A stretch of 64,000 bases of DNA, taken from contig NZ_VJWE01000011.1 in the NCBI RefSeq assembly GCF_007993815.1, positions 868,001-932,000 of the forward strand. Direction: 5' to 3'. Positions 20,705-29,610 of the stretch are shown here, one piece after another. Each line of letters opens with the position of its first letter. The stretch's first letter is position 1. A model generated the notes under the pieces. That model did not search any database. It was not told the DNA's origin and saw only the letters and a program-made list of their open reading frames with translations. Source of the stretch: Acidovorax delafieldii. Lineage in GTDB: Bacteria > Pseudomonadota > Gammaproteobacteria > Burkholderiales > Burkholderiaceae_C. Position numbers and translations under genes: made by a program.

Positions 20705-22081
20705 TCACGTGCACTCCTGATCCACCCAATACCCCGCCGGAAACCACTGGCCGTTGATATTGAGGTACCAGCGCCATTCAAAGATGGGCTCAAAGCTCAT
20801 GCCGCCCGGCGAGGGGGTGTCGATGCGCAGAATGTCCGCCACGCCGTCGCGGTCGAGGTCAATCTCGTGCACCGTCACCGCCGTTTTCTTGCGCTCGGGC
20901 TGGGGCCGGTAGGGCGGATCGGCGGGCATCATCCAGCTGGTGGCATAGCGCCTGGAGCGCACCTTCACCGCATCGGGCGGCAGCCTGCCGGGCACCACCA
21001 GGCGCACCAGCACGTCGGCCGACTCTGACACTTTGGCATAGCCGCGCACGGCAGTGGTCTCGTCGTTGCGCGGGTCGTCAAAGCCCTTGCCCGGGTAGTG
21101 GCCGCCGCAATAGTGGTCTGCATTGCTGATGTCCCAATACCGCCGCCCCATGGTGCGGGCGCCCACCAGGCCCTGGTGCGTGATCGCGTACAGCGTGAGC
21201 GCCGGTGCAAAGGCCAGATCGGCACCGCCCACGTCCCAGAAGCCGGTCACGAACTCGATCTCGGGCCCGCTGTGGCGGTTGAAGTTGCCATAGGGCACAG
21301 CGGTGGGCTCCACGGCAATACGGCTGCCCGCCACGGCCGCGATGCCGTCGGCCTCGGTCTCGTGCAGCAGGGCCACGCTGGTGTGGCTGCGGAAGTACGA
21401 CGGAGCAATGGCAGGCAGCGTGGGGGCGGATGCCAGGGGCGCCACGGCCGGGCTATGGTCCGCGGCGCGGGTGGCCAGCTTCAAGTTGTCCAGCGGGTTG
21501 ACGGGGCGGCCCCGATCGATCTCCTGCTCGGGCCGCAGCAACACGCCGCCGCGCATGAGCTTTTTGGCAGCCTCCCATTCGGGGCGCAGGGGGTACTGCA
21601 CGGGCATCCGGGGCGTGTGGCTTTGAGCCAACGCGGGCAACTGCAATGCAGCGGGGCGCGGCAGGGCGTTGCCATAGGCTCGCATGCGGTTGGCGGACGG
21701 CGCCACCCAGAAGGCGCGGGCGGCGTCCTTACCCGCCTGGGCCAGGGTGAGGGGCTGGTCGGCCAGCAGGTTGCAGGCCACATGGGCTTGCAGGGGCTCA
21801 GGCAAAGGCGGGCCCAGGCGCGCATCGCCCGCGTAGAGCACGGTGCACCAGCCGTCGCGCTCGGAGAGCTGCTGCAGCACAGTGTTGGCAGGCACCTGGG
21901 CCACGATGCGGGCCTGCGACTGGGCAGCATCGCGCAGGTTGACCCAGGAGCCCTGCACATAACGCTGCTTGGCAGGCGCCACAGCCGGCGTCTGGGCATT
22001 GGCCGGGCCCACGAGTGCTACGCCCAGCAAAGCAGCCATGGTCCAGTGGCGAGGCCGTGTGGCGTGCACCAAAGTCTTCAT
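20705..22081 (-). CDS. exported SH3b-domain protein
   Basis: A 458-residue periplasmic protein: signal peptide MKTLVHA..MAALLGVALVGPANA (cut after about residue 29), then a bacterial SH3 domain (about 38-105: YVQGSWVNLRDAAQSQARIVAQVPANTVLQQLSERDGWCTVLY), then a long region with no family I can name. SH3b domains often bind peptidoglycan or peptides. The later part contains SRYATSWMMPADPPYR and a repeat-poor beta-rich segment DLDRDGVADILRIDTPS that looks like an FG-GAP/EF-type calcium loop. It starts 21 bp after the stop of trhP, so it is probably its operon partner. Confidence 0.75.
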   Translation of the reverse strand: MKTLVHATRPRHWTMAALLGVALVGPANAQTPAVAPAKQRYVQGSWVNLRDAAQSQARIVAQVPANTVLQQLSERDGWCTVLYAGDARLGPPLPEPLQAHVACNLLADQPLTLAQAGKDAARAFWVAPSANRMRAYGNALPRPAALQLPALAQSHTPRMPVQYPLRPEWEAAKKLMRGGVLLRPEQEIDRGRPVNPLDNLKLATRAADHSPAVAPLASAPTLPAIAPSYFRSHTSVALLHETEADGIAAVAGSRIAVEPTAVPYGNFNRHSGPEIEFVTGFWDVGGADLAFAPALTLYAITHQGLVGARTMGRRYWDISNADHYCGGHYPGKGFDDPRNDETTAVRGYAKVSESADVLVRLVVPGRLPPDAVKVRSRRYATSWMMPADPPYRPQPERKKTAVTVHEIDLDRDGVADILRIDTPSPGGMSFEPIFEWRWYLNINGQWFPAGYWVDQECT

Positions 22082-22102
22082 GCTCCAGCCCCTGCGAGAG
22101 AG

Positions 22103-23542
22103 TTACACCGCCAATGCAGGCTCTGCCGCTGCAGCAGGCGGTTGCGATTCAATCACCCGCGCCAGCAGCGCGCCGCTGTAGCGCCCGGGCAGCGGGATCC
22201 ACACGCGCACCGGGCTGCCCTGGGCGACCTGTACGGGCTGGCCTTCCACATTGCGCATCTCTTGCAGGCGCACGGTGGTGTTGCCGCTGGGGTGCACGAC
22301 CTCGACCAGGTCGCCCACGGCAAAGTGGTTCTTGGTTTCGACCTGTACCCAATCTCCTGACAGGCCCACATTGGCCTGTCCTTCGGCACCCAGCACCTCG
22401 CCCACATACTGGCTGCGCTGCGTGGCCGAGTGGCCGCTGAGGTAGTTCTGGTAATCGTTGCTGGGGCGGCGCTCCAGCAGGCCACCGGTGTAGCCCCGGT
22501 TGGACAGGCCTTCCAGCTCGATGAGCAGCTCGGGGTTGAAGGGGCGGCCCGCCACGGCATCGTCGATCGCGCGGCGGTACACCTGGGCGGTGCGGGCCAC
22601 GTAGTACAGGCTCTTGGTGCGGCCTTCGATCTTGAGCGAATCGACGCCAATCTGCGCCAGGCGCGCCACGTGCTCCACCGCACGCAGGTCCTTGCTGTTC
22701 ATGATGTACGTGCCGTGCTCGTCTTCCATGATGGGCATCATCTGCCCAGGGCGGCCCGCTTCTTCGATCAGGTAGACCTTGTCGGCCTTGGGATGACGCT
22801 CGCCGTTGCCGGTGGTCGATGCAAAGGACTGTTCGGCCTTCTGCTGCGCGGCCTCGAAGTTGAAGTCACCTTCCATCTTCTGGGCAATGGCTTCGCCGGT
22901 GGTGGGGTCGATGTCGGCGTCGTGCGTGGCGTAGTTCCAGCGGCAGGCGTTGGTGCAGGTGCCCTGGTTGGGGTCGCGGTGGTTGAAGTAGCCGCTGAGC
23001 AAACAGCGGCCCGAGTACGCAATGCACAGCGCGCCGTGCACGAACACTTCCAGCTCCATGTCGGGGCATTCCTGGCGGATTTTCTCGATCTCGTCCAGGC
23101 TCAGCTCGCGCGAGAGGATGACGCGCTCCACGCCCATCTTCTGCCAGAACTTCACCGCCGCCCAGTTGGTGGTGTTGGCCTGCACCGAGAGGTGAACCAC
23201 CTGCTCGGGCCACTTCTCCTTGACCATCATGATCAGGCCCGCGTCGGCCATGATGAGGGCGTCGGGTTGGCAGTCGATCACGGGCTCGATGTCGCGCAGG
23301 TAGGTGCGGATCTTGTCGTTGTGCGCAATGAGGTTGCTGGTGACGAAGAACTTCTTGCCGCGTGCGTGGGCCTCGCTGATGCCTTGGCGGATCTGCTCGA
23401 GCTTGAATTCGTTGTTGCGCGCGCGCAGGGAGTAGCGCGGCTGGCCGGCGTACACGGCGTCGGCGCCGAAGTCGTAGGCGGCGCGCATCTTGTCGAGCGA
23501 GCCGGCAGGCAGGAGCAGTTCGGGGGCTTTGAGCGTGGTCAT
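22103..23542 (-). CDS. trhP: U32-family tRNA U34 hydroxylase TrhP (YegQ)
   Basis: A 479-residue peptidase-U32-like protein. E. coli YegQ (TrhP) makes 5-hydroxyuridine at tRNA position 34 using prephenate. The family block VFVHGALCIAYSGRCLLSGYFNHRD (split here for brevity), then GTCTNACRW with its Cys cluster, lies at about residues 165-205; an N-terminal TIM-barrel and a C-terminal beta-barrel (VQVETKNHFAVGD) complete it. I start at ATG 23542; the TTG 12 bp earlier is weaker. It follows ttcA by 36 bp, so two anticodon-loop modification genes are in one transcript. Confidence 0.88.
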   Translation of the reverse strand: MTTLKAPELLLPAGSLDKMRAAYDFGADAVYAGQPRYSLRARNNEFKLEQIRQGISEAHARGKKFFVTSNLIAHNDKIRTYLRDIEPVIDCQPDALIMADAGLIMMVKEKWPEQVVHLSVQANTTNWAAVKFWQKMGVERVILSRELSLDEIEKIRQECPDMELEVFVHGALCIAYSGRCLLSGYFNHRDPNQGTCTNACRWNYATHDADIDPTTGEAIAQKMEGDFNFEAAQQKAEQSFASTTGNGERHPKADKVYLIEEAGRPGQMMPIMEDEHGTYIMNSKDLRAVEHVARLAQIGVDSLKIEGRTKSLYYVARTAQVYRRAIDDAVAGRPFNPELLIELEGLSNRGYTGGLLERRPSNDYQNYLSGHSATQRSQYVGEVLGAEGQANVGLSGDWVQVETKNHFAVGDLVEVVHPSGNTTVRLQEMRNVEGQPVQVAQGSPVRVWIPLPGRYSGALLARVIESQPPAAAAEPALAV

Positions 23543-23578
23543 GGGGTGGCCCAATCTAAAAATCGTCGGGGGTCGGGT

Positions 23579-24529
23579 TCAGCGGGGCATCAGGGGCAGG
23601 CCCGCGAGCATGCCCACGGCCTGCGCAGGCAGTTCTTCGGCATCAAAGGCCTTGTCACCATCGGCGTCGGCCACGCCGTTGGGTACCAGCCCCTTGAAGT
23701 CAAACTGGCGCGTGTCCATGAAGTGCGAAGGCACCAGGTTGCGCAGCGCCACGGCCATGTTTTCGATGCGGCCGGGGTAGAGCTGCTGCCAGTCGCGCAG
23801 CATCTGGCCGATCTGCTTGCGCTGCAGGTTCTCCTGGCTGCCGCACAGGGTGCAAGGAATGATGGGAAAGTTGCGAACCTCGGCCCAGCGGGTGAGGTCA
23901 TCCTCGGCCACATAGGCCAGCGGGCGGATGATGAGGTGGTCGCCCCGGTCGCTCTGCACCTTGGGCGGCATGCCCTTGAGCTTGCCGCCGAAGAACATGT
24001 TCAAAAAGAAGGTCTGCAGCATGTCGTCGCGGTGGTGGCCCAACGCGATCTTGGTGCACCCCAGCTCGTCGGCCACGCGGTACAGGATGCCCCGGCGCAG
24101 GCGGCTGCACAGGCTGCACATGGTCTTGCCTTCGGGGATGTGCTCCTTGACGACGCTGTAGGTGTCCTGCGTTTCGATATGAAAGGGCACGCCGACCTGC
24201 GTCAGATACTCCGGCAGCACATGGGCCGGAAAACCCGGCTGCTTCTGGTCGAGGTTGACGGCGATCAGCTCGAACCTGTGGCCGTTGCGCTGCTGCAGCA
24301 AACGCAGCACGTCCAGCATGGCGTAGCTGTCCTTGCCACCGGAGACGCACACCATGACCTTGTCGCCGTCTTCGATCAGACCAAAGTCGGTGATGGCCTG
24401 GGCCACCTGGCGCACCAGGCGCTTTTCGAGCTTGAGCGCGGCGTGGGCGGCGGCTTTGGCAGCCGCTGCGGCAGCGTCGTCGTCGCCCTCCACAAAGGAA
24501 GAGGCGGGCGGGGTGGCGGTATCAAGCAT
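23579..24529 (-). CDS. ttcA: tRNA-cytidine(32) 2-sulfurtransferase
   Basis: A 316-residue iron-sulfur tRNA-thiolation enzyme producing 2-thiocytidine at position 32. The PP-loop is [14 protein letters not shown] (about residues 58-71). The cluster-binding cysteines appear as [10 protein letters not shown] and, later, IPCTLCGSQ, the CxxC pairs used to hold the 4Fe-4S cluster. I chose ATG 24529 (MLDTATPP) because upstream frame extension is not conserved-looking. It is followed closely by trhP and the SH3b gene. A dispersed repeat lies between it and the metH N-terminal gene. Confidence 0.95.
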   Translation of the reverse strand: MLDTATPPASSFVEGDDDAAAAAAKAAAHAALKLEKRLVRQVAQAITDFGLIEDGDKVMVCVSGGKDSYAMLDVLRLLQQRNGHRFELIAVNLDQKQPGFPAHVLPEYLTQVGVPFHIETQDTYSVVKEHIPEGKTMCSLCSRLRRGILYRVADELGCTKIALGHHRDDMLQTFFLNMFFGGKLKGMPPKVQSDRGDHLIIRPLAYVAEDDLTRWAEVRNFPIIPCTLCGSQENLQRKQIGQMLRDWQQLYPGRIENMAVALRNLVPSHFMDTRQFDFKGLVPNGVADADGDKAFDAEELPAQAVGMLAGLPLMPR

Positions 24530-24642
24530 GGAATGGACGGACCAGACGGCGAAACGGGAAGGCGCAATGAAGGGGGGATTGCAAGGTTGCCGCACCCAGC
24601 GGCGCCTTGCAATGGGCTGCCGCACTGCGCTGGTACGGCATT

Positions 24643-24712
24643 GACTACTATTTTTATAGCTACCAGCGCATATGGAACAGACGCTAGCAGCCAATTCGAC
24701 TCAAATTCAGGC
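24643..24712 (-). repeat. dispersed repeat, copy 6
   Basis: Holds gactactatttttatagctaccagcgc and gacgctagcagcc. On the minus strand it starts at the TGA stop of the metH N-terminal gene. Confidence 0.7.
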
Positions 24713-25771
24713 TTCTGCGGGGTAGAACATCTTGCGAGTGGGCACATCGGCCACCGCCTTGGCAATGGCGCCAATGTGGTCCGGCGTGGTGCCGCAGCAG
24801 CCGCCCAGGATGTTGACCAGCCCCTCGGCCGCAAACTCGTGCACCAGGCGGCTGGTGATCTCAGGCGTTTCGTCAAAGCCGGTGTCGCTCATGGGGTTGG
24901 GCAGGCCGGCGTTGGGGTAGCAGCTGATGAAGGTGTCCTCGGCCACCCGGTTCAGCTCCTGGATGTAGGGGCGCATCAGCGTGGCGCCCAGGGCACAGTT
25001 CAGACCAATGGCCAGCGGGCGCGAGTGGCGCACGCTGTGCCAGAAGGCGGTGACGGTCTGGCCGGAGAGGATGCGGCCCGAGGCGTCGGTCACGGTACCG
25101 CTGATGATGAGCGGCAGGCGCTCGCCGCTCTTTTCAAAGAACTCGTCAATCGCGAACAGCGCCGCCTTGGCGTTCAGGGTGTCGAAGATGGTCTCGACCA
25201 GCAGCACGTCGGCGCCGCCTTCGACCAGCGCCTCGGTCTGCTCGTAGTAGGCAGCGCGCAGGGTTTCAAAGTCGATGTTGCGCGCACCGGGGTCGTTCAC
25301 GTCGGGGCTGATGCTGGCCGTCTTGGGCGTGGGGCCGAGGGCGCCGGCCACGAAGCGGGGCTTGTCGGGCGTGCTGTATTTGTCGCAAGCGGCGCGCGCC
25401 AGCTGGGCCGAGCGCAGGTTCATCTCGCGCGCCAGCTCGGCCATGTGGTAGTCCTCCTGCGCCACAGTGGTTGCGCCGAAGGTGTTGGTCTCGATGAGGT
25501 CGGCGCCAGCGGCCAGATACCGCTCGTGGATATCGCGAATCACGTCGGGCCGGGTGATGCTGAGCAGCTCGTTGTTGCCCTTCACGTCGTACGCAAAATC
25601 CTTGAACCGGTCCCCCGCGCCGTCCGGCCCGGTGTAGCCCTCGCCCCGGTACTGCGCTTCACCCAGCTTGAAGCGCTGGATCATGGTGCCCATGGCGCCG
25701 TCGAGGATGACGATGCGTTGGGCGAGGATGTCGGGCAGTTGCGCGGCGCGGGTGTAGTGGAGGGCTTGCAT
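24707..25771 (-). CDS. metH: methionine synthase N-terminal module (homocysteine-binding)
   Basis: A 354-residue zinc-dependent homocysteine methyltransferase domain, the first module of MetH. Landmarks: [16 protein letters not shown] at the start, GLNCALGA (first zinc Cys, about residue 250) and [11 protein letters not shown] (the Cys pair, about residue 315). The protein stops right after this barrel (ends MFYPAEA), where one-piece MetH continues into the folate domain. The remaining modules are encoded 20 kb away at 1673-4411 on the same strand. No SAH riboswitch is visible in its 161-bp leader. It is divergent from recQ. Confidence 0.95.
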   Translation of the reverse strand: MQALHYTRAAQLPDILAQRIVILDGAMGTMIQRFKLGEAQYRGEGYTGPDGAGDRFKDFAYDVKGNNELLSITRPDVIRDIHERYLAAGADLIETNTFGATTVAQEDYHMAELAREMNLRSAQLARAACDKYSTPDKPRFVAGALGPTPKTASISPDVNDPGARNIDFETLRAAYYEQTEALVEGGADVLLVETIFDTLNAKAALFAIDEFFEKSGERLPLIISGTVTDASGRILSGQTVTAFWHSVRHSRPLAIGLNCALGATLMRPYIQELNRVAEDTFISCYPNAGLPNPMSDTGFDETPEITSRLVHEFAAEGLVNILGGCCGTTPDHIGAIAKAVADVPTRKMFYPAEA

Positions 25772-25885
25772 AGGCCCCTATTGTAGAAAGTGCGGCCCCT
25801 AAGCCCTTGCAGCGCACAATATGCGCCTGCCGCGCTCAGGGCCAAGCCCTGGCGCGCCAGAAAATACTGGCCTTATCGGCACCAA

Positions 25886-25928
25886 GCGCTTGATTTATAT
25901 GCGCTCGCAGCTATCCATTTCAGAGTAT
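25886..25928 (+). repeat. dispersed repeat, copy 7 (partial)
   Basis: Contains agcgcttgatttatatgcgc and agctatccatttcagagtat in the metH/recQ divergent gap, just before the recQ start. Confidence 0.6.
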
Positions 25929-25932
25929 CCGC

Positions 25933-27819
25933 TTGTCCTCTCGCCCGTCTCCCGCGCTGTCCCCTGCCCATGCCGTTTTGCAGGACGTTTTTGGCTACGA
26001 GCAGTTTCGCGGCCCGCAGCAGGCCATTGTTGAGCATGTGATCGCCGGTGGCGATGCGCTGGTGCTCATGCCCACCGGCGGCGGCAAGAGCCTGTGTTAC
26101 CAGGTGCCGGCCATCGTGCGCCAGCGGCAGGGGCGCGGGGTGACCATCGTGGTGTCTCCGCTGATCGCGCTGATGCACGACCAGGTGGGGGCACTGCACG
26201 AGGCGGGGGTGGATGCGGCCTTTTTGAACTCCACGCTGAGTTTTGATGAGGCACAGGATGTGGAGCTGCGCCTGCAGACCGGCGACATCACCCTGCTGTA
26301 CGCCGCGCCCGAGCGGCTGAACACGCCGCGTTTTCTGGGCCTGCTCGATAGCCTGTACGAAGGCGGCCACCTCTCGCTGTTTGCCATCGACGAGGCGCAC
26401 TGCGTGAGCCAGTGGGGCCACGACTTCCGCCCCGAATACCGCGCGCTCACGGTGCTGCACGAACGCTATGCGGGCGTGCCACGCATTGCGCTCACGGCCA
26501 CGGCCGACGACCTCACACGCGCCGACATCATCGAGCGGCTTCAGCTGGAAGACGCACGCCTGTTCATCAGCAGCTTTGACCGGCCCAACATCCGCTACAC
26601 CATCGTCGAGAAGAAGGACGCCACCACTCAGCTGCTGCGCTTCATCGAGCGCGAGCACGCGGGCGAGGCGGGCGTGGTGTATTGCCAGTCGCGCAAGCGC
26701 GTGGAGGAGCTGGCTTCCACCCTGAGCGACGCGGGCATCACCGCCCTGCCCTATCACGCGGGGCTGGACACCAAGGTGCGCCAGAAGAACCAGGACCGCT
26801 TTCTGCGCGAGGAGGGCATCGTGATGGTGGCCACCATCGCTTTCGGCATGGGCATCGACAAGCCCGATGTGCGTTTTGTGGCGCACGTGGACATGCCCAA
26901 GAACATCGAGGGCTACTACCAGGAGACCGGCCGCGCGGGCCGCGACGGCCTGAACGCCGATGCCTGGATGGCCTACGGCCTGAACGACGTGGTCAACCAG
27001 CGCCGCATGATCGACGAGAGCCCGGCGGGCGAGGAGTTCAAGCAGGCGCTGCGCGGCAAGCTCGATGCGCTGCTGGCGCTGGCCGAGGCCACCGACTGCC
27101 GCCGCGTGCGGCTGCTGGCCTATTTCGGCGAGCAGTCCACGCCCTGCGGCAACTGCGACAACTGCCTGACGCCACCCGCGATCTGGGACGCGACCGACGC
27201 GGCGCGCAAGCTGCTGTCCACCATCTACCGCGTGAACCAGGCCAGCGGCATCAGCTTTGGCACGGGGCACATCATGGACATCCTGCGTGGCAAGAAGACC
27301 GAGAAGGTCGCGCAGTTCGGGCACGAGAAGATCTCCACCTTCGGCATTGGCGCGGACCTGACCGAGCCCCAGCTGCGCGGCGTGCTGCGCCAGCTCATCG
27401 CCACGGGCGCGCTCGGCCTGCAGAAGGTCATGCTGGACAGCGGCCACAGCTTTGACACCCTGTGCCTCACCGAGGGCTCGCGTGCGGTGCTCAAGGGCGA
27501 GGTGCCGGTACAGCTGCGCGAATCGGTGTCGTCGGCCCCCGCCGCCAAGCGCACGCGCAAGAGCAGCGCACCGCCCGCCGCTGCCGCCAACCTGGGGCCC
27601 GACGCACAGGTGCGCTTCATCAACCTCAAGGCCTGGCGCGCCGAAGTGGCACGCGAGCACAACCTGCCCGCGTATGTGATCTTTCATGACGCCACCCTGG
27701 CGGCGATTGCCGAGCGCAACCCAGGGTCGCTGGATGACTTGCAAGGCATCAGCGGCATGGGAGCGAAGAAGCTGGAGGCGTATGGGGCGGAGGTGTTGAG
27801 GGTGTGCACAAGCACCTAG
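25933..27819 (+). CDS. recQ: ATP-dependent DNA helicase RecQ
   Basis: A 628-residue 3'-5' helicase for recombination repair. Helicase motifs: [10 protein letters not shown], Walker A TGGGKS (about 50), [15 protein letters not shown] (about 152), GRAGRDG (about 334). The RecQ zinc site is [19 protein letters not shown] (about 395-415), followed by the winged-helix RQC domain and a C-terminal HRDC domain (about 552-625, [20 protein letters not shown]). The start is TTG 25933, which gives the usual short lead before [11 protein letters not shown]; no ATG fits. Length is normal for the family. Confidence 0.95.
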   Translation: MSSRPSPALSPAHAVLQDVFGYEQFRGPQQAIVEHVIAGGDALVLMPTGGGKSLCYQVPAIVRQRQGRGVTIVVSPLIALMHDQVGALHEAGVDAAFLNSTLSFDEAQDVELRLQTGDITLLYAAPERLNTPRFLGLLDSLYEGGHLSLFAIDEAHCVSQWGHDFRPEYRALTVLHERYAGVPRIALTATADDLTRADIIERLQLEDARLFISSFDRPNIRYTIVEKKDATTQLLRFIEREHAGEAGVVYCQSRKRVEELASTLSDAGITALPYHAGLDTKVRQKNQDRFLREEGIVMVATIAFGMGIDKPDVRFVAHVDMPKNIEGYYQETGRAGRDGLNADAWMAYGLNDVVNQRRMIDESPAGEEFKQALRGKLDALLALAEATDCRRVRLLAYFGEQSTPCGNCDNCLTPPAIWDATDAARKLLSTIYRVNQASGISFGTGHIMDILRGKKTEKVAQFGHEKISTFGIGADLTEPQLRGVLRQLIATGALGLQKVMLDSGHSFDTLCLTEGSRAVLKGEVPVQLRESVSSAPAAKRTRKSSAPPAAAANLGPDAQVRFINLKAWRAEVAREHNLPAYVIFHDATLAAIAERNPGSLDDLQGISGMGAKKLEAYGAEVLRVCTST

Positions 27820-27908
27820 CCCGGCTGGGTGGGGTAGCCGGGGGAGAGCAGTTTGTATGCCTTGCCGTGGAGGCCCCAAAACACCAGCGCAACACGCGCC
27901 CGCCGTGC

Positions 27909-27922
27909 TTGATATGCATCAA
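27909..27922. promoter_or_regulatory. perfect FNR/ANR-type box
   Basis: TTGATATGCATCAA is an exact match to the TTGAT-N4-ATCAA consensus bound by FNR/ANR-class oxygen sensors. It lies in the 284-bp gap between recQ and the DoxX gene, 181 bp before the DoxX start. I see no gene in this gap; a minus-strand frame at 27938-28180 is not convincing. Confidence 0.6.
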
Positions 27923-28103
27923 TCATTGGGCGCAATATCAGCACCAATGGCGCACCAGTGTGTCCCGTATTGCCTGATTTATTAACAAATTCTCGACCAA
28001 TACACTGACCTCACCTTCTGTACGAACGGGGTTGCCAGGCAAAGGCCCAAAAGGTTTCGCCGCCTCGCACGTGGAAGGTGCACCGTTGTCGAGGTAGGTC
28101 ATC

Positions 28104-28547
28104 ATGTCATCGCTTCCACTCACTGCTTCCTCGTTCGCCTCCCGTGAGGCGAACGATCCCCTGATGCGCGTCCTGCGCATGCTTGTGGGCTTTTTCTACC
28201 TGCCCCATGTGCTGTCCAAGATCGTCGGCTTTGCAGGCACCGTGGTGTTCTTCGGCAAGGCCGGCTTCCAGCCGCCGGAGGTGTTTGTGGTGTTGTCCGG
28301 TTGCATGGAACTGGCGGTGGGGGTGGCGCTGCTTGTGGGCGTGTTCACCAAGTACGCGGCGCTCCTGTCCGCCGGCCTGATGGTGGTGGCTGCGGGCGCG
28401 ATCATGATCGTCAACGGTGTGGGCTGGTACTGGAACAAGTCCGGGGTGGAATACCTGGTGTTCTGGGCCGTGGCCTCCCTGGTGGTTTTTGCCGATGCAT
28501 GGCGCGAGGAACCGGGCCTGCTCGGCTGGGTGCCCGGCCGCAGCTGA
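28104..28547 (+). CDS. DoxX-family membrane protein
   Basis: A 147-residue protein with four predicted transmembrane helices in the DoxX family (RVLRMLVGFFYLPHVLSKI at the front, ELAVGVALLVGVFTKYAA in the middle, YLVFWAVASLVVFADAW at the end). DoxX-like proteins are tied to quinone redox and oxidative stress in several bacteria, but the role of this one is unknown. GAGGT lies a few bases before ATG. The FNR-type box upstream makes oxygen-linked expression plausible (inference). Confidence 0.85.
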   Translation: MSSLPLTASSFASREANDPLMRVLRMLVGFFYLPHVLSKIVGFAGTVVFFGKAGFQPPEVFVVLSGCMELAVGVALLVGVFTKYAALLSAGLMVVAAGAIMIVNGVGWYWNKSGVEYLVFWAVASLVVFADAWREEPGLLGWVPGRS

Positions 28548-28579
28548 AACCAGCGCTGAACCCACGCGACCAGGGCGGC

Positions 28580-29245
28580 CTACGACACGACGTGGCTGCC
28601 CTGTTCGCTTTTCTGCGGGCGCGCCGCCGTGGGGTCACCCCCAACGTTGCAGGGCTGCACCTTCCACCGCACGGCCCCCGCGTTGGCCAGCGTGTTGCCC
28701 AGCACCTGCAGTTCCTCGGTCGGGAACAGCCCGGCATGCCAGGTGGTGCGGCACTCGTGCGCCACGCCACTGGCCACCAGAAGACCCAGCGACTCCCATG
28801 CACGGCCCCCGCTGCCCGGCACACCCGTGATGGCGTCGTACCGATGTTGGGGCCCCTTGATGTCCAGCCCCACCCAATCCAGCAACGGCAGCAAACCGGC
28901 CAGTCGTTCGGGGTACATGCCCCCGGTGTGCAGACCGGTAGCAAAACCCATGGCGCGAACTTCCGCCAGGGCTGCGGGCAGCGCGGCCTGCAAGGTGGGC
29001 TCGCCGCCGGAAAACACCACACCGTCGAGCAGGCCCCGGCGGCTTTCGAGAAACACCCGCACCTGCGGCCACGGCATCGCGGCGGGTGCCGTGGCGTCCA
29101 GCAGTTCGGGGTTGTGGCAGTAGCTGCAGCGCCAGGGACAGCCCTGGCAATACACCACCGCCGCGAGCCGGCCCGGGAAGTCGATGGTGGTGAGCGGCGT
29201 GAGGCCGCCCACGCGCAGCGCCTCAGCGGATGTTGCTGCAACCAC
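28580..29245 (-). CDS. nrdG: class III ribonucleotide reductase activase (radical SAM)
   Basis: A 221-residue radical-SAM enzyme that makes the glycyl radical on anaerobic ribonucleotide reductase. The cluster motif is CPWRCSYC (CxxxCxxC, about residues 36-43); GGEPTLQAAL is the SAM-binding GGE loop. It belongs to the NrdG2-like group with KxxVQPCN near the end. GTG 29245 starts it, overlapping the previous small gene by 23 bp, so it is likely coupled to it. Confidence 0.92.
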   Translation of the reverse strand: MVAATSAEALRVGGLTPLTTIDFPGRLAAVVYCQGCPWRCSYCHNPELLDATAPAAMPWPQVRVFLESRRGLLDGVVFSGGEPTLQAALPAALAEVRAMGFATGLHTGGMYPERLAGLLPLLDWVGLDIKGPQHRYDAITGVPGSGGRAWESLGLLVASGVAHECRTTWHAGLFPTEELQVLGNTLANAGAVRWKVQPCNVGGDPTAARPQKSEQGSHVVS

Positions 29246-29423
29246 GCGACTGCTCAGAGAAAAAACGGCGCTCGTGGTGCTCGCCCTGCTTGCCGACGTT
29301 GAAGCTCGCCACCGGACGGTGGTAGCCCATCACGCGGGTCCAGACCTCGCAGGGCTGGCGCTCGGTGTCGGTGAGCTGGATGTCAGCAACGGCGGTGTGT
29401 TCGGTGGCGGAAAAGTGGCTCAT
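29223..29423 (-). CDS. stand-alone glycyl-radical domain of class III ribonucleotide reductase
   Basis: A 66-residue protein. The part CEVWTRVMGYHRPVASFNVG followed by KQGEH aligns with the C-terminal glycyl-radical tail of E. coli NrdD (RVCGYLG..PFNAGKQEE), so the Gly of RVMGY is the likely radical site. The large NrdD upstream ends right after its zinc site and lacks this motif. The small gene has its own AAGGAG nine bases before ATG and lies 187 bp after nrdD, so it is translated separately and is not a simple frameshift. It should work as a small subunit, in the way GrcA supplies a radical domain to pyruvate formate-lyase (analogy). Confidence 0.82.
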   Translation of the reverse strand: MSHFSATEHTAVADIQLTDTERQPCEVWTRVMGYHRPVASFNVGKQGEHHERRFFSEQSRGCSNIR

Positions 29424-29521
29424 GGGTGTGTGCTCCTTGGGGTCAATAAACGGGCGTGCCGCAGCGGGTGCTGCGCCGCCGAAGGCAACGGGGCAAAGGT
29501 TGAACGCGGTTCTGCCTGCCC

Positions 29522-29575
29522 CATTGATTCACTATGAAATCAATAGCTGTCTGTGCTTATAAAATCGGCACCAAC
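29522..29575 (+). repeat. dispersed repeat, copy 8
   Basis: Contains ttgattcactatgaaatcaatagctgt. It lies in the 187-bp gap between nrdD and the separate glycyl-radical gene. Confidence 0.6.
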
Positions 29576-29610
29576 GGGCTGTTTGACGTCAATGCGCGGC
29601 AACCCTGCGT

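Noticed and set aside
22430-25786. Open frame of 1,118 codons on the plus strand
   Set aside because: It runs antisense through trhP, ttcA and the metH N-terminal gene and has the His/Gly/Val-rich composition typical of high-GC shadow frames, with no domain.
25873-27879. Open frame of 668 codons on the minus strand
   Set aside because: Antisense to recQ.
27938-28180. 80-codon minus-strand frame next to the FNR box
   Set aside because: It overlaps the DoxX start, has no good ribosome site and no recognisable features.
29223-29423. Idea that the radical-tail gene is a frameshifted end of nrdD
   Set aside because: It is 187 bp from the nrdD stop, has its own ribosome site and start, and keeps some 25 residues before the radical motif.
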